A DNA stretch of 5,419 nucleotides from Deltaproteobacteria bacterium (GTDB lineage Bacteria; UBA10199; DSSB01): positions 1 to 5,419 of the forward strand of contig JAJFLL010000035.1 in assembly GCA_021772695.1 (NCBI GenBank), given 5' to 3'. Made by a program: the position numbers and the translations under genes. The notes beneath the pieces were generated by a model that made no database searches, was not told where the DNA came from, and saw only the letters and a program-made list of their open reading frames with translations. How positions within the stretch are numbered: the stretch's first letter is position 1; each line of letters begins with the position of its first letter. Positions 1 through 5,419 of this stretch are shown here, piece by piece.

Positions 1-1
1 A

Positions 2-133
2 TATTCTGGTCATAAATACCTGGGTATCGAACTGGAGTTTAATCAAGCCTTAGTCGCCAAGTGGAATCCTCGGGCCCAAAAATTAGCACATGCCTTGGTG
101 AAAAACCTGCAGAAGTGCTTTCCTCACCTTTGA
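2..133 (+). CDS. 3' end of a gene, possibly N-formylglutamate amidohydrolase-like
   Basis: An open frame enters from the left edge and ends at TGA 131-133, giving 43 residues that start YSGHKYLGIELEFNQALV and end in KNLQKCFPHL. The stretch GIELEFNQALV followed by an amphipathic helix resembles the end of N-formylglutamate amidohydrolase-like proteins (PF05013 type), where a strand of the form hxhEhxxxLh precedes a C-terminal helix. This is pattern memory on a short fragment. The catalytic part lies outside the window, so the family call is tentative. That it is a real coding end is supported by the amidohydrolase gene starting 31 bases downstream on the same strand, with no visible terminator between them, so the two are probably co-transcribed. 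Confidence 0.45.
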   Translation, partial: YSGHKYLGIELEFNQALVAKWNPRAQKLAHALVKNLQKCFPHL

Positions 134-164
134 CATCGCACGTGAGTCGTTGTAGGGCCCTTCC

Positions 165-1445
165 ATGGATGACGCCCTAACATTGGTCTTGGCCGACCAT
201 GTTTTTACCTTTGATACTGAGCCCCAAACTCAGGGTGCTCTGGTCATTGGCGAGGGTAAGGTGGTGGCCTCAGGGCCGGCCGCGGCACTTAAGGCCGAGT
301 ATCCCCATGCCACCATAGAAGATTTTTCGGGGCATTGTCTGCTTCCTGGTTTGGTCAATGCCCATACCGACTTATCTCTCGGTTCCTATGATATCAAAAT
401 CAACGAGAGCTTTAAAATGAAAGACGGCAGGGTTTTATTGATGCCCTGGATGGTCTATCTGAGCCGCTACAAGGCCAAATTAGGTATTCCCGAACAACAG
501 TCCGCGGTAGCTAAGGGTTTGGCATATCAAAAACGCATGGGAGTGACTTCCTTGGCCGATCGCTGTCGTTTTCCCGCTGTATTGCATAAGTATAAAGAGT
601 CGGGGCTCAGGGTGGTGTGTCTGGCTGAGGTAGAAAACATCCAGCGGGAAAAATCCCAAGAAGAATTCGAACAGGCCTTGGCCTTAGTTGATGAAATTTT
701 GCATGAAGGGCATCCCTTTTTGTCGGCGGGTTACGCCCCTTTTTCGGCCTATACCTTATCTAAGAATTTATTGAAGATATTGACCGACCATGCGGTGACT
801 CAGTCCCTACCCACCCATATGTTGGCGGCTTTTTCTTTTAGTGAAATGGAATTTTTTTACGATTCCTTAGGGGAGATCGCCTCCGTGTTATTTAAAGAGG
901 CCGGTTGGCAGGAAAAAATCCCCGTTCCCCATCGCATCACCCCAGTACAATATCTCCATGAAATAGGTTTTCTCAAAGCCAAGCCGGCCTTATTAGGTTG
1001 CTTGCACTTGGGGCCAACCGATACGGCCATTTTAGGTCATACCGAAAGTCTGCGCTTATTTAGTCCGCGAGCCTTTCAATATCTTCAGGTGGGTGACGTG
1101 CCGTGGAAGAAACTCTATCGAGAAAAATTGCCCTGGGCCTTGGGCACTTTGGCGCCCGCTTGGGGATCCACGGGAAACCTCTGGGATGAAATGCGCAGTA
1201 TCTATTTTGCCTTGGAAGAAGAATCGCGGGACCAAGTGGCCGAATACATCTTTCGATCGGTGCTTTTTGGCGGGGCCAAGGCCTTGGGCTTCGAAGACCG
1301 CCTCGGGGGGTTGAAGCCCGGCAAAGCCGCTGATTTTATTTTACTTCCCACCCCAGAGGGCGACGATTCCATTCTAGCCGGTCTACTTGACCAGACCCGC
1401 GAAGGGGTCCTTGCGAGCTTTGTGGCCGGACAACGCATCTTATAG
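165..1445 (+). CDS. Amidohydrolase-family protein (deaminase-like), probable pseudoenzyme
   Basis: 426 residues, the usual length for the ATZ/TRZ/SAH-deaminase branch of metal-dependent hydrolases (cytosolic; relatives deaminate S-adenosylhomocysteine, methylthioadenosine or aminodeoxyfutalosine). An N-terminal beta-sandwich part (residues 1-60) leads into PGLVNAHTDL (61-70), then a TIM-barrel region, then the C-terminal return GFEDRLGGLKPGKAAD (375-390), where LKPGKAAD is the family hallmark. Against the family pattern the active site is eroded. HxH reads H67-T-D69; the PHAPY substrate motif reads PFSAY (192-196); the HLAE segment reads HMLA (218-221) without the glutamate; the strand-6 metal histidine appears to be Gly278 (LLGCLHL); CPRSN reads SPRAF (300-304); and the catalytic GTD reads GTL (327-329). 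The fold is otherwise well kept (W95, LWDEM 339-343) with no frameshift, so a non-catalytic role is inferred. ATG 165 is the only start, because an in-frame TAG lies at 153-155; AGGG at 154-157 is a weak ribosome site. Confidence 0.9.
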   Translation: MDDALTLVLADHVFTFDTEPQTQGALVIGEGKVVASGPAAALKAEYPHATIEDFSGHCLLPGLVNAHTDLSLGSYDIKINESFKMKDGRVLLMPWMVYLSRYKAKLGIPEQQSAVAKGLAYQKRMGVTSLADRCRFPAVLHKYKESGLRVVCLAEVENIQREKSQEEFEQALALVDEILHEGHPFLSAGYAPFSAYTLSKNLLKILTDHAVTQSLPTHMLAAFSFSEMEFFYDSLGEIASVLFKEAGWQEKIPVPHRITPVQYLHEIGFLKAKPALLGCLHLGPTDTAILGHTESLRLFSPRAFQYLQVGDVPWKKLYREKLPWALGTLAPAWGSTGNLWDEMRSIYFALEEESRDQVAEYIFRSVLFGGAKALGFEDRLGGLKPGKAADFILLPTPEGDDSILAGLLDQTREGVLASFVAGQRIL

Positions 1446-1462
1446 CGAAAATACAGCTCCCC

Positions 1463-1491
1463 TTGATCCTTGCTCCTGAATTCCCTACAAT
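1463..1491 (+). promoter_or_regulatory. Sigma70-like promoter for the EF-Tu domain-2-like gene
   Basis: TTGATC (1463-1468) and TACAAT (1486-1491) are separated by exactly 17 bases, matching 4/6 and 5/6 of the -35 and -10 consensus. Transcription would start near 1498 and leave a leader of about 78 bases before ATG 1576. It sits just after the stop of the amidohydrolase gene, so it could make the small downstream gene independent. The call is by consensus only. Confidence 0.5.
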
Positions 1492-1521
1492 ATGAGATGG
1501 CCTTGTCGCGGTGACTTCTTG

Positions 1522-1552
1522 TTGGTGGCCGGCCGTTCCGGTCTCTTACAAT
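1522..1552 (+). promoter_or_regulatory. Possible second, weaker promoter
   Basis: A second TACAAT lies at 1547-1552. The best -35 partner is TTGGTG (1522-1527) at a long 19-base spacing, so it is weaker than the one at 1463-1491. It would start transcription near 1559 and give a very short leader of about 17 bases to ATG 1576. It is listed because its -10 matches 5/6 and its position fits the preferred start codon. Confidence 0.22.
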
Positions 1553-1575
1553 GGGGCGTCACGACGAGTCGAATC

Positions 1576-1845
1576 ATGAAATACGGCGAACATTGGGAAG
1601 AAGAGGTCGGCGAGGTAACCCATTATTATAATGGTATCCATGTGGCGGCGGTCCATTTGGATCATGGCAGGCTCCATGTGGGAGATAAGATCCATATTCG
1701 GGGCAATACCACCGATCTCGAAACCACCATTCAAAACATGCAGGTCAATCACCACGACGTGACTGAAGTGGGCCGGGGCGCCTATGTGGGCATTCCCATA
1801 GAAAATAAAGTTAGGGAACACGATCACGTCTATTTGGTTCACTGA
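1576..1845 (+). CDS. Small stand-alone EF-Tu domain-2-like protein, histidine-rich
   Basis: 89 residues from ATG 1576. The pattern EEVGEVTHYY (8-18), VAAVHL, GRLHVGDKIHIRG (31-43), NTTD, MQVNHH, VGIPIENKVREHDHVY fits the short proteins often annotated 'translation elongation factor-like': a single beta-barrel like domain 2 of EF-Tu, the same module found at the end of some U32 peptidases. There is no GTP-binding domain, so it is not a translation GTPase; its function is unknown. Twelve of 89 residues are histidine, which seems high. The frame is open back to an ATG at 1492, giving 117 residues, but that ATG overlaps the -10 of the 1463-1491 promoter. The extra 28 residues (Trp, Cys and Arg rich) look unlike the family, so the shorter form is preferred. 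No strong ribosome site is seen before either start. The stop lies 3 bases from the convergent ggt stop. Confidence 0.75.
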   Translation: MKYGEHWEEEVGEVTHYYNGIHVAAVHLDHGRLHVGDKIHIRGNTTDLETTIQNMQVNHHDVTEVGRGAYVGIPIENKVREHDHVYLVH

Positions 1846-1848
1846 GAC

Positions 1849-3600
1849 TTAAGGGGCCGGCGTCAGTACTTGAGCCTGGCCGATACTCCGGGGATCACTG
1901 AAGGCAGAAAAACGATGGGTGCTGGGTTCGTAGGCCACCGCCTGAACGTTACCCCATGGTGATTCTTCCTTGAGGGGTATCTTTAGGCTTTGCAAAAGTT
2001 TTCGCTGCTTTGAACCCAGTCGTGGTTCCACGAAAACGGTCTTGGGTTGGCCTTGATAATGCACCCTTGGAGCCTGCAAGGCCTGGGTGAGGTTTTGTCT
2101 TAATACAAAACGTCGATACAATATTTGGATTACCGTAGTGATGATCCGTGGGCCACCGGGAGACCCCACGGCCAAGACCGCCGTATCGTTTTCAGTAACG
2201 ATGGTGGGTGACATGCTCGAGAGGGGGCGCTTGCCAGCTTCAACCCGGTTGGCTTCTCCTTGAACGAGACCAAAGCTATTGGGCATGAACGGCTGGGTAG
2301 AGAAATCATCCATTTGGTTGTTCATTAAGATGCCGGTTGCCCCGGCGGTGACGCAGGAGCCAAAAGATAAATTTTGAGTCAGTGTCAAGGCGACCGCTTG
2401 ACCCGATGCATCCATGACCGAAAGGTGACTGGTTTCGCCTGAGGTCTTTGCACTTGGGTTAGGGGAAACCGCGGGCAACTCTGAATTTTTAATCAATTGT
2501 TTTGCTTGTGCCTTGGCATAGGATTTACTGACCCACTTGGGAACCGGTTGCCCCGGGACAAAATCAGGATCGCCCATATGCTGGTTGCGGTCGGCAAAGA
2601 GTTGGCCAAATATTTGTGCCATATAGAGAAGCCAAGAATCAGGGTCATCAGTTTTTTTAACCACCGCCTCTAAGGTATTCAAGCCGCGTACCACCGAGAT
2701 GCCACCCGAAGAGGGTAGGGGGAATCCCCAGACTTTGCCCCAATCAAACTTACCAATAATGGGCGTGCGTTCTTTCACCTGATAATTTTTTAGGTCGGCT
2801 AGCGTTAGCAGGGCGCCTTTGCCCTTGAGATTGCTAATCAGGGAATAGGCCAAGGGACCGGCATAAAAACTCTTGGCGCCATCATCACGCAGGGTCTTGA
2901 GGGTTTGGGCCAGATCGCTTTGTACCCAGAGGGGCGGAGGCCTGGGCACGATCGGGGCTTCCGGATTTCCTTCATCATCAAGAGTTAAATCAGAGGGAGG
3001 TTTGAGGAGGGGACGGTACACCTTCCAAGAATGATAATCCCGGGAAAGACAGGTCTGACGAAACTTGGACCTAGCCATCAGGGCCGGGTCTACCTCAAAT
3101 CCTGATTCGGCATAGCGAATGGCATCGGTGAAGAGTTGGTCCCAGGGCAATTTTCCCCAGCGTTGGTGGAGGGCGCCGAGTCCGGCCACTTCACCGGGCA
3201 CGGCGATGGCCAGGGGCCCGTTGCGAGAGGAATCCTTGGGCATGCCCATCTTTTGATACATCTTGGCCGTGGCGCTCAAGGGAGCCACTTCCCGAAAGTC
3301 GAGGGCCACCGCCTTCTTTTTAGTGGGATCCCAGACCAAGCCCAAACCACCGGCCCCCAGCCCCGAATTATAAGGTTCCACCACGGCCAAGGTGAAGGCC
3401 GCGGCAATGGCGGCATCGACGGCATTGCCGCCTTTCTTTAGGATGTTGATGGCCGATTGGGTGGCTAGGGGATGTTGGGTGGCAACGGCTCCGCCTTGAG
3501 AATGCTCTGCTGTCTTGGGGTTTGCCGCTGCTAAAGCCGGTTGGGGCAGCAGCAGACCCAGGCAAAATAGGGACAATAAAAAGTAGAAACGATACAACAT
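1849..3600 (-). CDS. ggt: Gamma-glutamyltransferase precursor, exported
   Basis: Transfers or hydrolyses the gamma-glutamyl group of glutathione and related peptides. It is an N-terminal-nucleophile enzyme that cuts itself into large and small subunits, normally in the periplasm. Numbered from the ATG at 3606 (585 residues; E. coli has 580), a hydrophobic segment ending in PALAAA (23-28) is a clear Sec signal peptide. Arg105 in DFREVAP should bind the gamma-glutamyl carboxylate. Thr392 in GETSHLSV is the cleavage site and nucleophile. Thr410, Asn412, Gln431, Asp434 (NNQMDDF), Ser463-Ser464 (PLSSMSP) and Gly484-Gly485 (GSPGG) match the E. coli active-site residues with a constant +1 offset, and a full lid-loop region (439-455) is present. 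Activity is therefore expected. Two ATGs lie 6 bases apart (3606 and 3600). GGGGA (3611-3607) touches the first but is 6 bases from the second, so the second start (583 residues) is preferred. The kinase gene lies upstream on the same strand. Confidence 0.96.
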   Translation of the reverse strand: MLYRFYFLLSLFCLGLLLPQPALAAANPKTAEHSQGGAVATQHPLATQSAINILKKGGNAVDAAIAAAFTLAVVEPYNSGLGAGGLGLVWDPTKKKAVALDFREVAPLSATAKMYQKMGMPKDSSRNGPLAIAVPGEVAGLGALHQRWGKLPWDQLFTDAIRYAESGFEVDPALMARSKFRQTCLSRDYHSWKVYRPLLKPPSDLTLDDEGNPEAPIVPRPPPLWVQSDLAQTLKTLRDDGAKSFYAGPLAYSLISNLKGKGALLTLADLKNYQVKERTPIIGKFDWGKVWGFPLPSSGGISVVRGLNTLEAVVKKTDDPDSWLLYMAQIFGQLFADRNQHMGDPDFVPGQPVPKWVSKSYAKAQAKQLIKNSELPAVSPNPSAKTSGETSHLSVMDASGQAVALTLTQNLSFGSCVTAGATGILMNNQMDDFSTQPFMPNSFGLVQGEANRVEAGKRPLSSMSPTIVTENDTAVLAVGSPGGPRIITTVIQILYRRFVLRQNLTQALQAPRVHYQGQPKTVFVEPRLGSKQRKLLQSLKIPLKEESPWGNVQAVAYEPSTHRFSAFSDPRSIGQAQVLTPAP

Positions 3601-3606
3601 GGCCAT

Positions 3607-3611
3607 TCCCC
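3607..3611 (-). promoter_or_regulatory. Ribosome binding site deciding the ggt start
   Basis: On the minus strand GGGGA immediately precedes the ATG at 3606 with no spacer, and is followed 6 bases later by the in-frame ATG at 3600. Normal Shine-Dalgarno spacing favours the second ATG. The motif is only a partial match to GGAGG. Confidence 0.35.
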
Positions 3612-3655
3612 GAGACTTGGGTAAAAATTAGGGCAAAATGGGGTGCATGAAAAGA

Positions 3656-3685
3656 AAGAAAATATTTTTCTTAGTCTCTAAGAAA
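3656..3685 (-). terminator. Weak AT-rich hairpin with U-rich tail after the kinase gene
   Basis: Arms 3667-3674 (TTTCTTAG) and 3678-3685 (CTAAGAAA) are perfect 8-base inverted repeats around a 3-base loop, overlapping the kinase stop codon (3678-3680). Read on the minus strand the hairpin is followed by AATATTTTCTTTCTTTT, a U-rich run as in an intrinsic terminator. Only two of eight pairs are G-C, so the stem is weak. A second perfect inverted repeat, 3656-3662 with 3666-3672, shares the middle arm, so the two hairpins exclude each other. This could be a leaky terminator between the kinase gene and ggt. Confidence 0.3.
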
Positions 3686-4610
3686 TTTGGCTGAGGCGGC
3701 GAATCTCTTCTTGAAACTTTACCGGGTCGGATTGGAGCCCGAGAGATTTCATAAGATCTTGAATATCTTGCTTCAGGGCCAGGGCGTCGGGGGCACGGCG
3801 TTCCGGTTTGAGGTGGAGGTTTTTGAGGAAAAAGGCCTCTAGGGGTGGGGGGAAGTTTTGGGCTTGGATGGATTGTATATAATGATTTTGTAAGTAGCCT
3901 CCCAATAGTTCGGCCCAGGTCTTTCCTTTTAGCAAGGGTCCATGGGTCAGCAGAAAAAATATCGTCAGGGTTAGGGGAAATAAATCTACCTGTGTGGTGA
4001 GTTCTTGAGCGCCCAGTCTTTCTGGTGCCATAAAACTCGGCGTGCCGCCTAAAGAGGCGGTGGGACGGTTGAGGAATTGAGCCACGGAAAAATCGATCAA
4101 GAATAATTCCCCAAGGGGTGTCAGTAAAAAATTGTGTGGCTTGATATCGCAGTGGATGACCGGGTCGAGTTTTTCCGATTCCGATTCATAGTGATGGAGA
4201 TAGTGCAAAACTTCGCAGGCCTTGATTCCCAGGGTCAAGATCAATTCAGTGGAAATTTCGGCGCCCGAGGCACGTGCATTTTGGAGGAGACGTGCCGGGT
4301 CGGTTCCAGCGATGTGTTCCATAATAAAAAAACATTCTTGATCTGAGAGAACACCTTCAAAGTATTTCGGTATCTGCGGGTGATGAAAAAATTTATAATA
4401 ACCGGCTTCCCGTGTGAATAGATCCCTTTGCTTGGGATCAGGGGCAAAGAGGGGACGTAATCGTTTGACGATGACCTCGGTGGACCCCTGAGGGCCGGTG
4501 CGCAGGGCCGAGTATATTTCTCCAAAGCCGCCTTCTGTGACTAAACTAAAGTCTGAATAGGCTTTTAAATCGGGTAAGGCTTGAATAGGAAACCAATCTG
4601 GGATCGTCAT
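3678..4610 (-). CDS. Soluble Hanks-type serine/threonine protein kinase
   Basis: Phosphorylates Ser/Thr on proteins using ATP; the target is unknown. Numbered from the longest start at 4619 (313 residues): glycine loop EGGFGEIY (29-36), ATP lysine Lys52 (VIVKRL), helix-C Glu71, catalytic loop HCDIKPHN (156-163) with Asp158, Lys160 and Asn163, metal Asp176, APE-type motif APE (198-200), and helix-F Asp212. All residues needed for catalysis are there. Two departures from the norm are HRD to HCD, which suggests activation-loop phosphorylation is not required, and DFG to DFS (176-178). The chain ends soon after the kinase domain with a short charged helix. There is no transmembrane segment, PASTA or other sensor domain, so it should be cytosolic. 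Candidate starts are TTG 4619, GTG 4616 and ATG 4610; none has a good ribosome site, and ATG is chosen by default. It is transcribed toward ggt (77-base gap) and divergently from the Mur ligase-like gene. Confidence 0.93.
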   Translation of the reverse strand: MTIPDWFPIQALPDLKAYSDFSLVTEGGFGEIYSALRTGPQGSTEVIVKRLRPLFAPDPKQRDLFTREAGYYKFFHHPQIPKYFEGVLSDQECFFIMEHIAGTDPARLLQNARASGAEISTELILTLGIKACEVLHYLHHYESESEKLDPVIHCDIKPHNFLLTPLGELFLIDFSVAQFLNRPTASLGGTPSFMAPERLGAQELTTQVDLFPLTLTIFFLLTHGPLLKGKTWAELLGGYLQNHYIQSIQAQNFPPPLEAFFLKNLHLKPERRAPDALALKQDIQDLMKSLGLQSDPVKFQEEIRRLSQIS

Positions 4611-4696
4611 TTGCACCAATATAAACTAATTCTTCTCATTTCTTTGTAATTTCCCTAAGTTTAAAAAATTGTTAGACTGAAGCGATAGTAAAAACA
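4611..4696. promoter_or_regulatory. Divergent promoter region between the kinase and the Mur ligase-like gene
   Basis: This AT-rich gap separates two genes transcribed away from each other, so it must hold at least the proximal promoters for both. On the + strand the best candidate is an extended -10, TGTTAGACT (4670-4678), with only a poor -35 (TTTCCC, 4650-4655) at 17 bases; it would give a leader of about a dozen bases. On the minus strand no convincing -35/-10 pair was found. Neither gene has a clear Shine-Dalgarno sequence (GAAG at 4679-4682 is distant from ATG 4697), so leader-poor translation is possible. Confidence 0.4.
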
Positions 4697-5419
4697 ATGA
4701 AATTACAGGATAAAAAAATAGCCGTTTTGGGTTTGGGTGAAGATGGGCTTTCCATCGTCAAGGGCCTAGCTGCAGCCGGTGCCCAAGTGACCGCCTGTGG
4801 GACCCATGATTCTGCAGCATACCGTGCCCAGGCTCAGACCGGTATCGGTGGGGATAGAGTAAAATGGGTCTGGGAACCGGTGGCCGATGATGTCTTTCTG
4901 GGATACGACGGCATTATTTTTTCTTCGTCCTCCGGTCAATTTCATGGGGCCCGGGATTTTGCCAAGGCCCAAGGCATTCCGGTTTATTCCGATCTCGATT
5001 TCGTGACCTTCGTGCTGCAGGCCCCTTGTATCGGCATTACCGGCACCAATGGCAAAACCACCACCATGACCATGCTACAAGACATGATGCATCGATCTGG
5101 GCTGAAGGTATCTATGACGGGAGGAGATTTTGACCCCTGGGGTGCTCGTATCAGCGACCGCAATAAATATGATTTTCATTTATTGGAACTCAGCTCCACC
5201 CGCTTAGAAAATTCCAAACGCTTTCACCCCAAAATCGCCGTACTACTCAATATTTTTCCCGCCCACGGCGGACGGCACCGCGAAGGATTACCAGGTTATC
5301 TTTATGCCAAGGCCAAGATCTTCGCCAATCCAGGGCCTGAGGATTTTTTGGTTCATGAAGCCAGTGCGGTCAACGTTCGGGAACTGATTCGCCAAAAAGA
5401 TGCGAAAGCGACCCGGGTC
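4697..5419 (+). CDS. Divergent MurD-like Mur ligase, 3' end beyond the window
   Basis: 241 codons from ATG 4697, still open at the right edge. An in-frame TAG at 4673-4675 leaves no earlier start. It follows MurD (UDP-N-acetylmuramoyl-L-alanine:D-glutamate ligase, ATP-dependent, cytoplasmic peptidoglycan synthesis) through the Rossmann-like domain 1 and into the ATPase domain: VLGLGEDGLS (10-19), ITGTNGKTT (114-122), LELSS (163-167), AVLLNI (181-186), YAKAKIFAN (203-211). The catalytic parts are intact: P-loop Lys120, Glu164, His190 and Lys205, the expected carbamylated lysine. Residues typical of MurD substrate binding are not: the SPG motif reads SSSSG (77-80), GGNIG reads GGDFD (142-146), SSFQLE reads SSTRLE, DHLDRH reads AHGGRH (189-194), and the LT/KS pair after GLG is Glu15-Asp16. 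Either an unusual MurD or, more likely, a paralogue acting on a different substrate. The missing C-terminal domain would hold the amino-acid site. Confidence 0.85.
   Translation, partial: MKLQDKKIAVLGLGEDGLSIVKGLAAAGAQVTACGTHDSAAYRAQAQTGIGGDRVKWVWEPVADDVFLGYDGIIFSSSSGQFHGARDFAKAQGIPVYSDLDFVTFVLQAPCIGITGTNGKTTTMTMLQDMMHRSGLKVSMTGGDFDPWGARISDRNKYDFHLLELSSTRLENSKRFHPKIAVLLNIFPAHGGRHREGLPGYLYAKAKIFANPGPEDFLVHEASAVNVRELIRQKDAKATRV

Noticed and set aside
2..1445. Histidine-degradation (hut) pair: formylglutamate amidohydrolase plus imidazolonepropionase
   Set aside because: The second gene follows the ATZ/TRZ deaminase pattern (PGLVNAHT, LWDEM, LKPGKAAD), not imidazolonepropionase, and its active site is eroded; the first gene is only a 43-residue fragment.
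1527..1534. GGCCGGCC palindrome in the leader of the small gene
   Set aside because: Eight-base GC palindromes occur by chance and in coding DNA here (GCC/GGC-rich codons); no second copy or spacing suggests an operator.
1546..1842. 98-codon open frame on the minus strand antisense to the EF-Tu domain-2-like gene
   Set aside because: The + strand reading matches a known protein family; the antisense translation shows no recognisable motifs and is a codon-bias shadow.
1846..1848. Bidirectional terminator between the convergent genes
   Set aside because: The gap is three bases and I see no GC-rich hairpin with a U run spanning the two stop codons.
3136..3441. 101-codon + strand open frame inside ggt
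   Set aside because: It lies wholly within a gene whose protein matches gamma-glutamyltransferase end to end; the Gly/His-rich product is typical of a shadow frame.
3520..3600. Lipoprotein signal in the GGT leader (cysteine at residue 15)
   Set aside because: The residues before the cysteine are SLF, which do not fit a lipobox; PALAAA further on gives an ordinary signal-peptidase I site.

Overview
The window reads as bacterial chromosome from a Gram-negative, free-living lineage, roughly 50% GC by eye. The signal-peptide gamma-glutamyltransferase suggests a periplasm. The amidohydrolase and Mur ligase resemble, from memory, deltaproteobacterial-type members of their families. No 16S, tRNA or other strict marker is present, so the phylum is inference only. 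There are no mobile elements, CRISPR arrays or RNA genes that I can support.

Layout, left to right. (1) Positions 2-133, + strand: the last 43 codons of a gene entering from the left, possibly an N-formylglutamate amidohydrolase-like protein. (2) 165-1445, +: a full-length ATZ/TRZ-type amidohydrolase (SAH deaminase / aminodeoxyfutalosine deaminase type) with nearly all metal-binding and catalytic residues replaced, so probably a pseudoenzyme. (3) 1446-1575: a 130-base gap with a good sigma70-like promoter (TTGATC-17-TACAAT). (4) 1576-1845, +: a small, histidine-rich, stand-alone EF-Tu domain-2-like protein. It converges on the next gene with only 3 bases between stop codons. (5) 1849-3600, -: a complete exported gamma-glutamyltransferase (ggt) with every catalytic residue in place. 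(6) 3678-4610, -: a soluble Hanks-type Ser/Thr protein kinase lying upstream of ggt in the same direction, with a 77-base gap between them that contains AT-rich hairpins. (7) 4611-4696: a short AT-rich divergent promoter region. (8) 4697-5419, +: the N-terminal 241 codons of a Mur ligase most like MurD. It keeps the ATP-binding and catalytic core but has lost many of the residues that define MurD substrate binding. It runs off the right edge.

The genes do not form one obvious pathway. The two most interesting genes share a pattern: each is a well-folded paralogue of a housekeeping enzyme whose signature residues have been replaced while the rest of the chain stays recognisable. The amidohydrolase looks catalytically dead. 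The Mur ligase looks ATP-competent but altered in specificity. Peptidoglycan or gamma-glutamyl peptide metabolism (Mur-like ligase, GGT, a kinase beside them) is a loose possible theme, not a demonstrated one.
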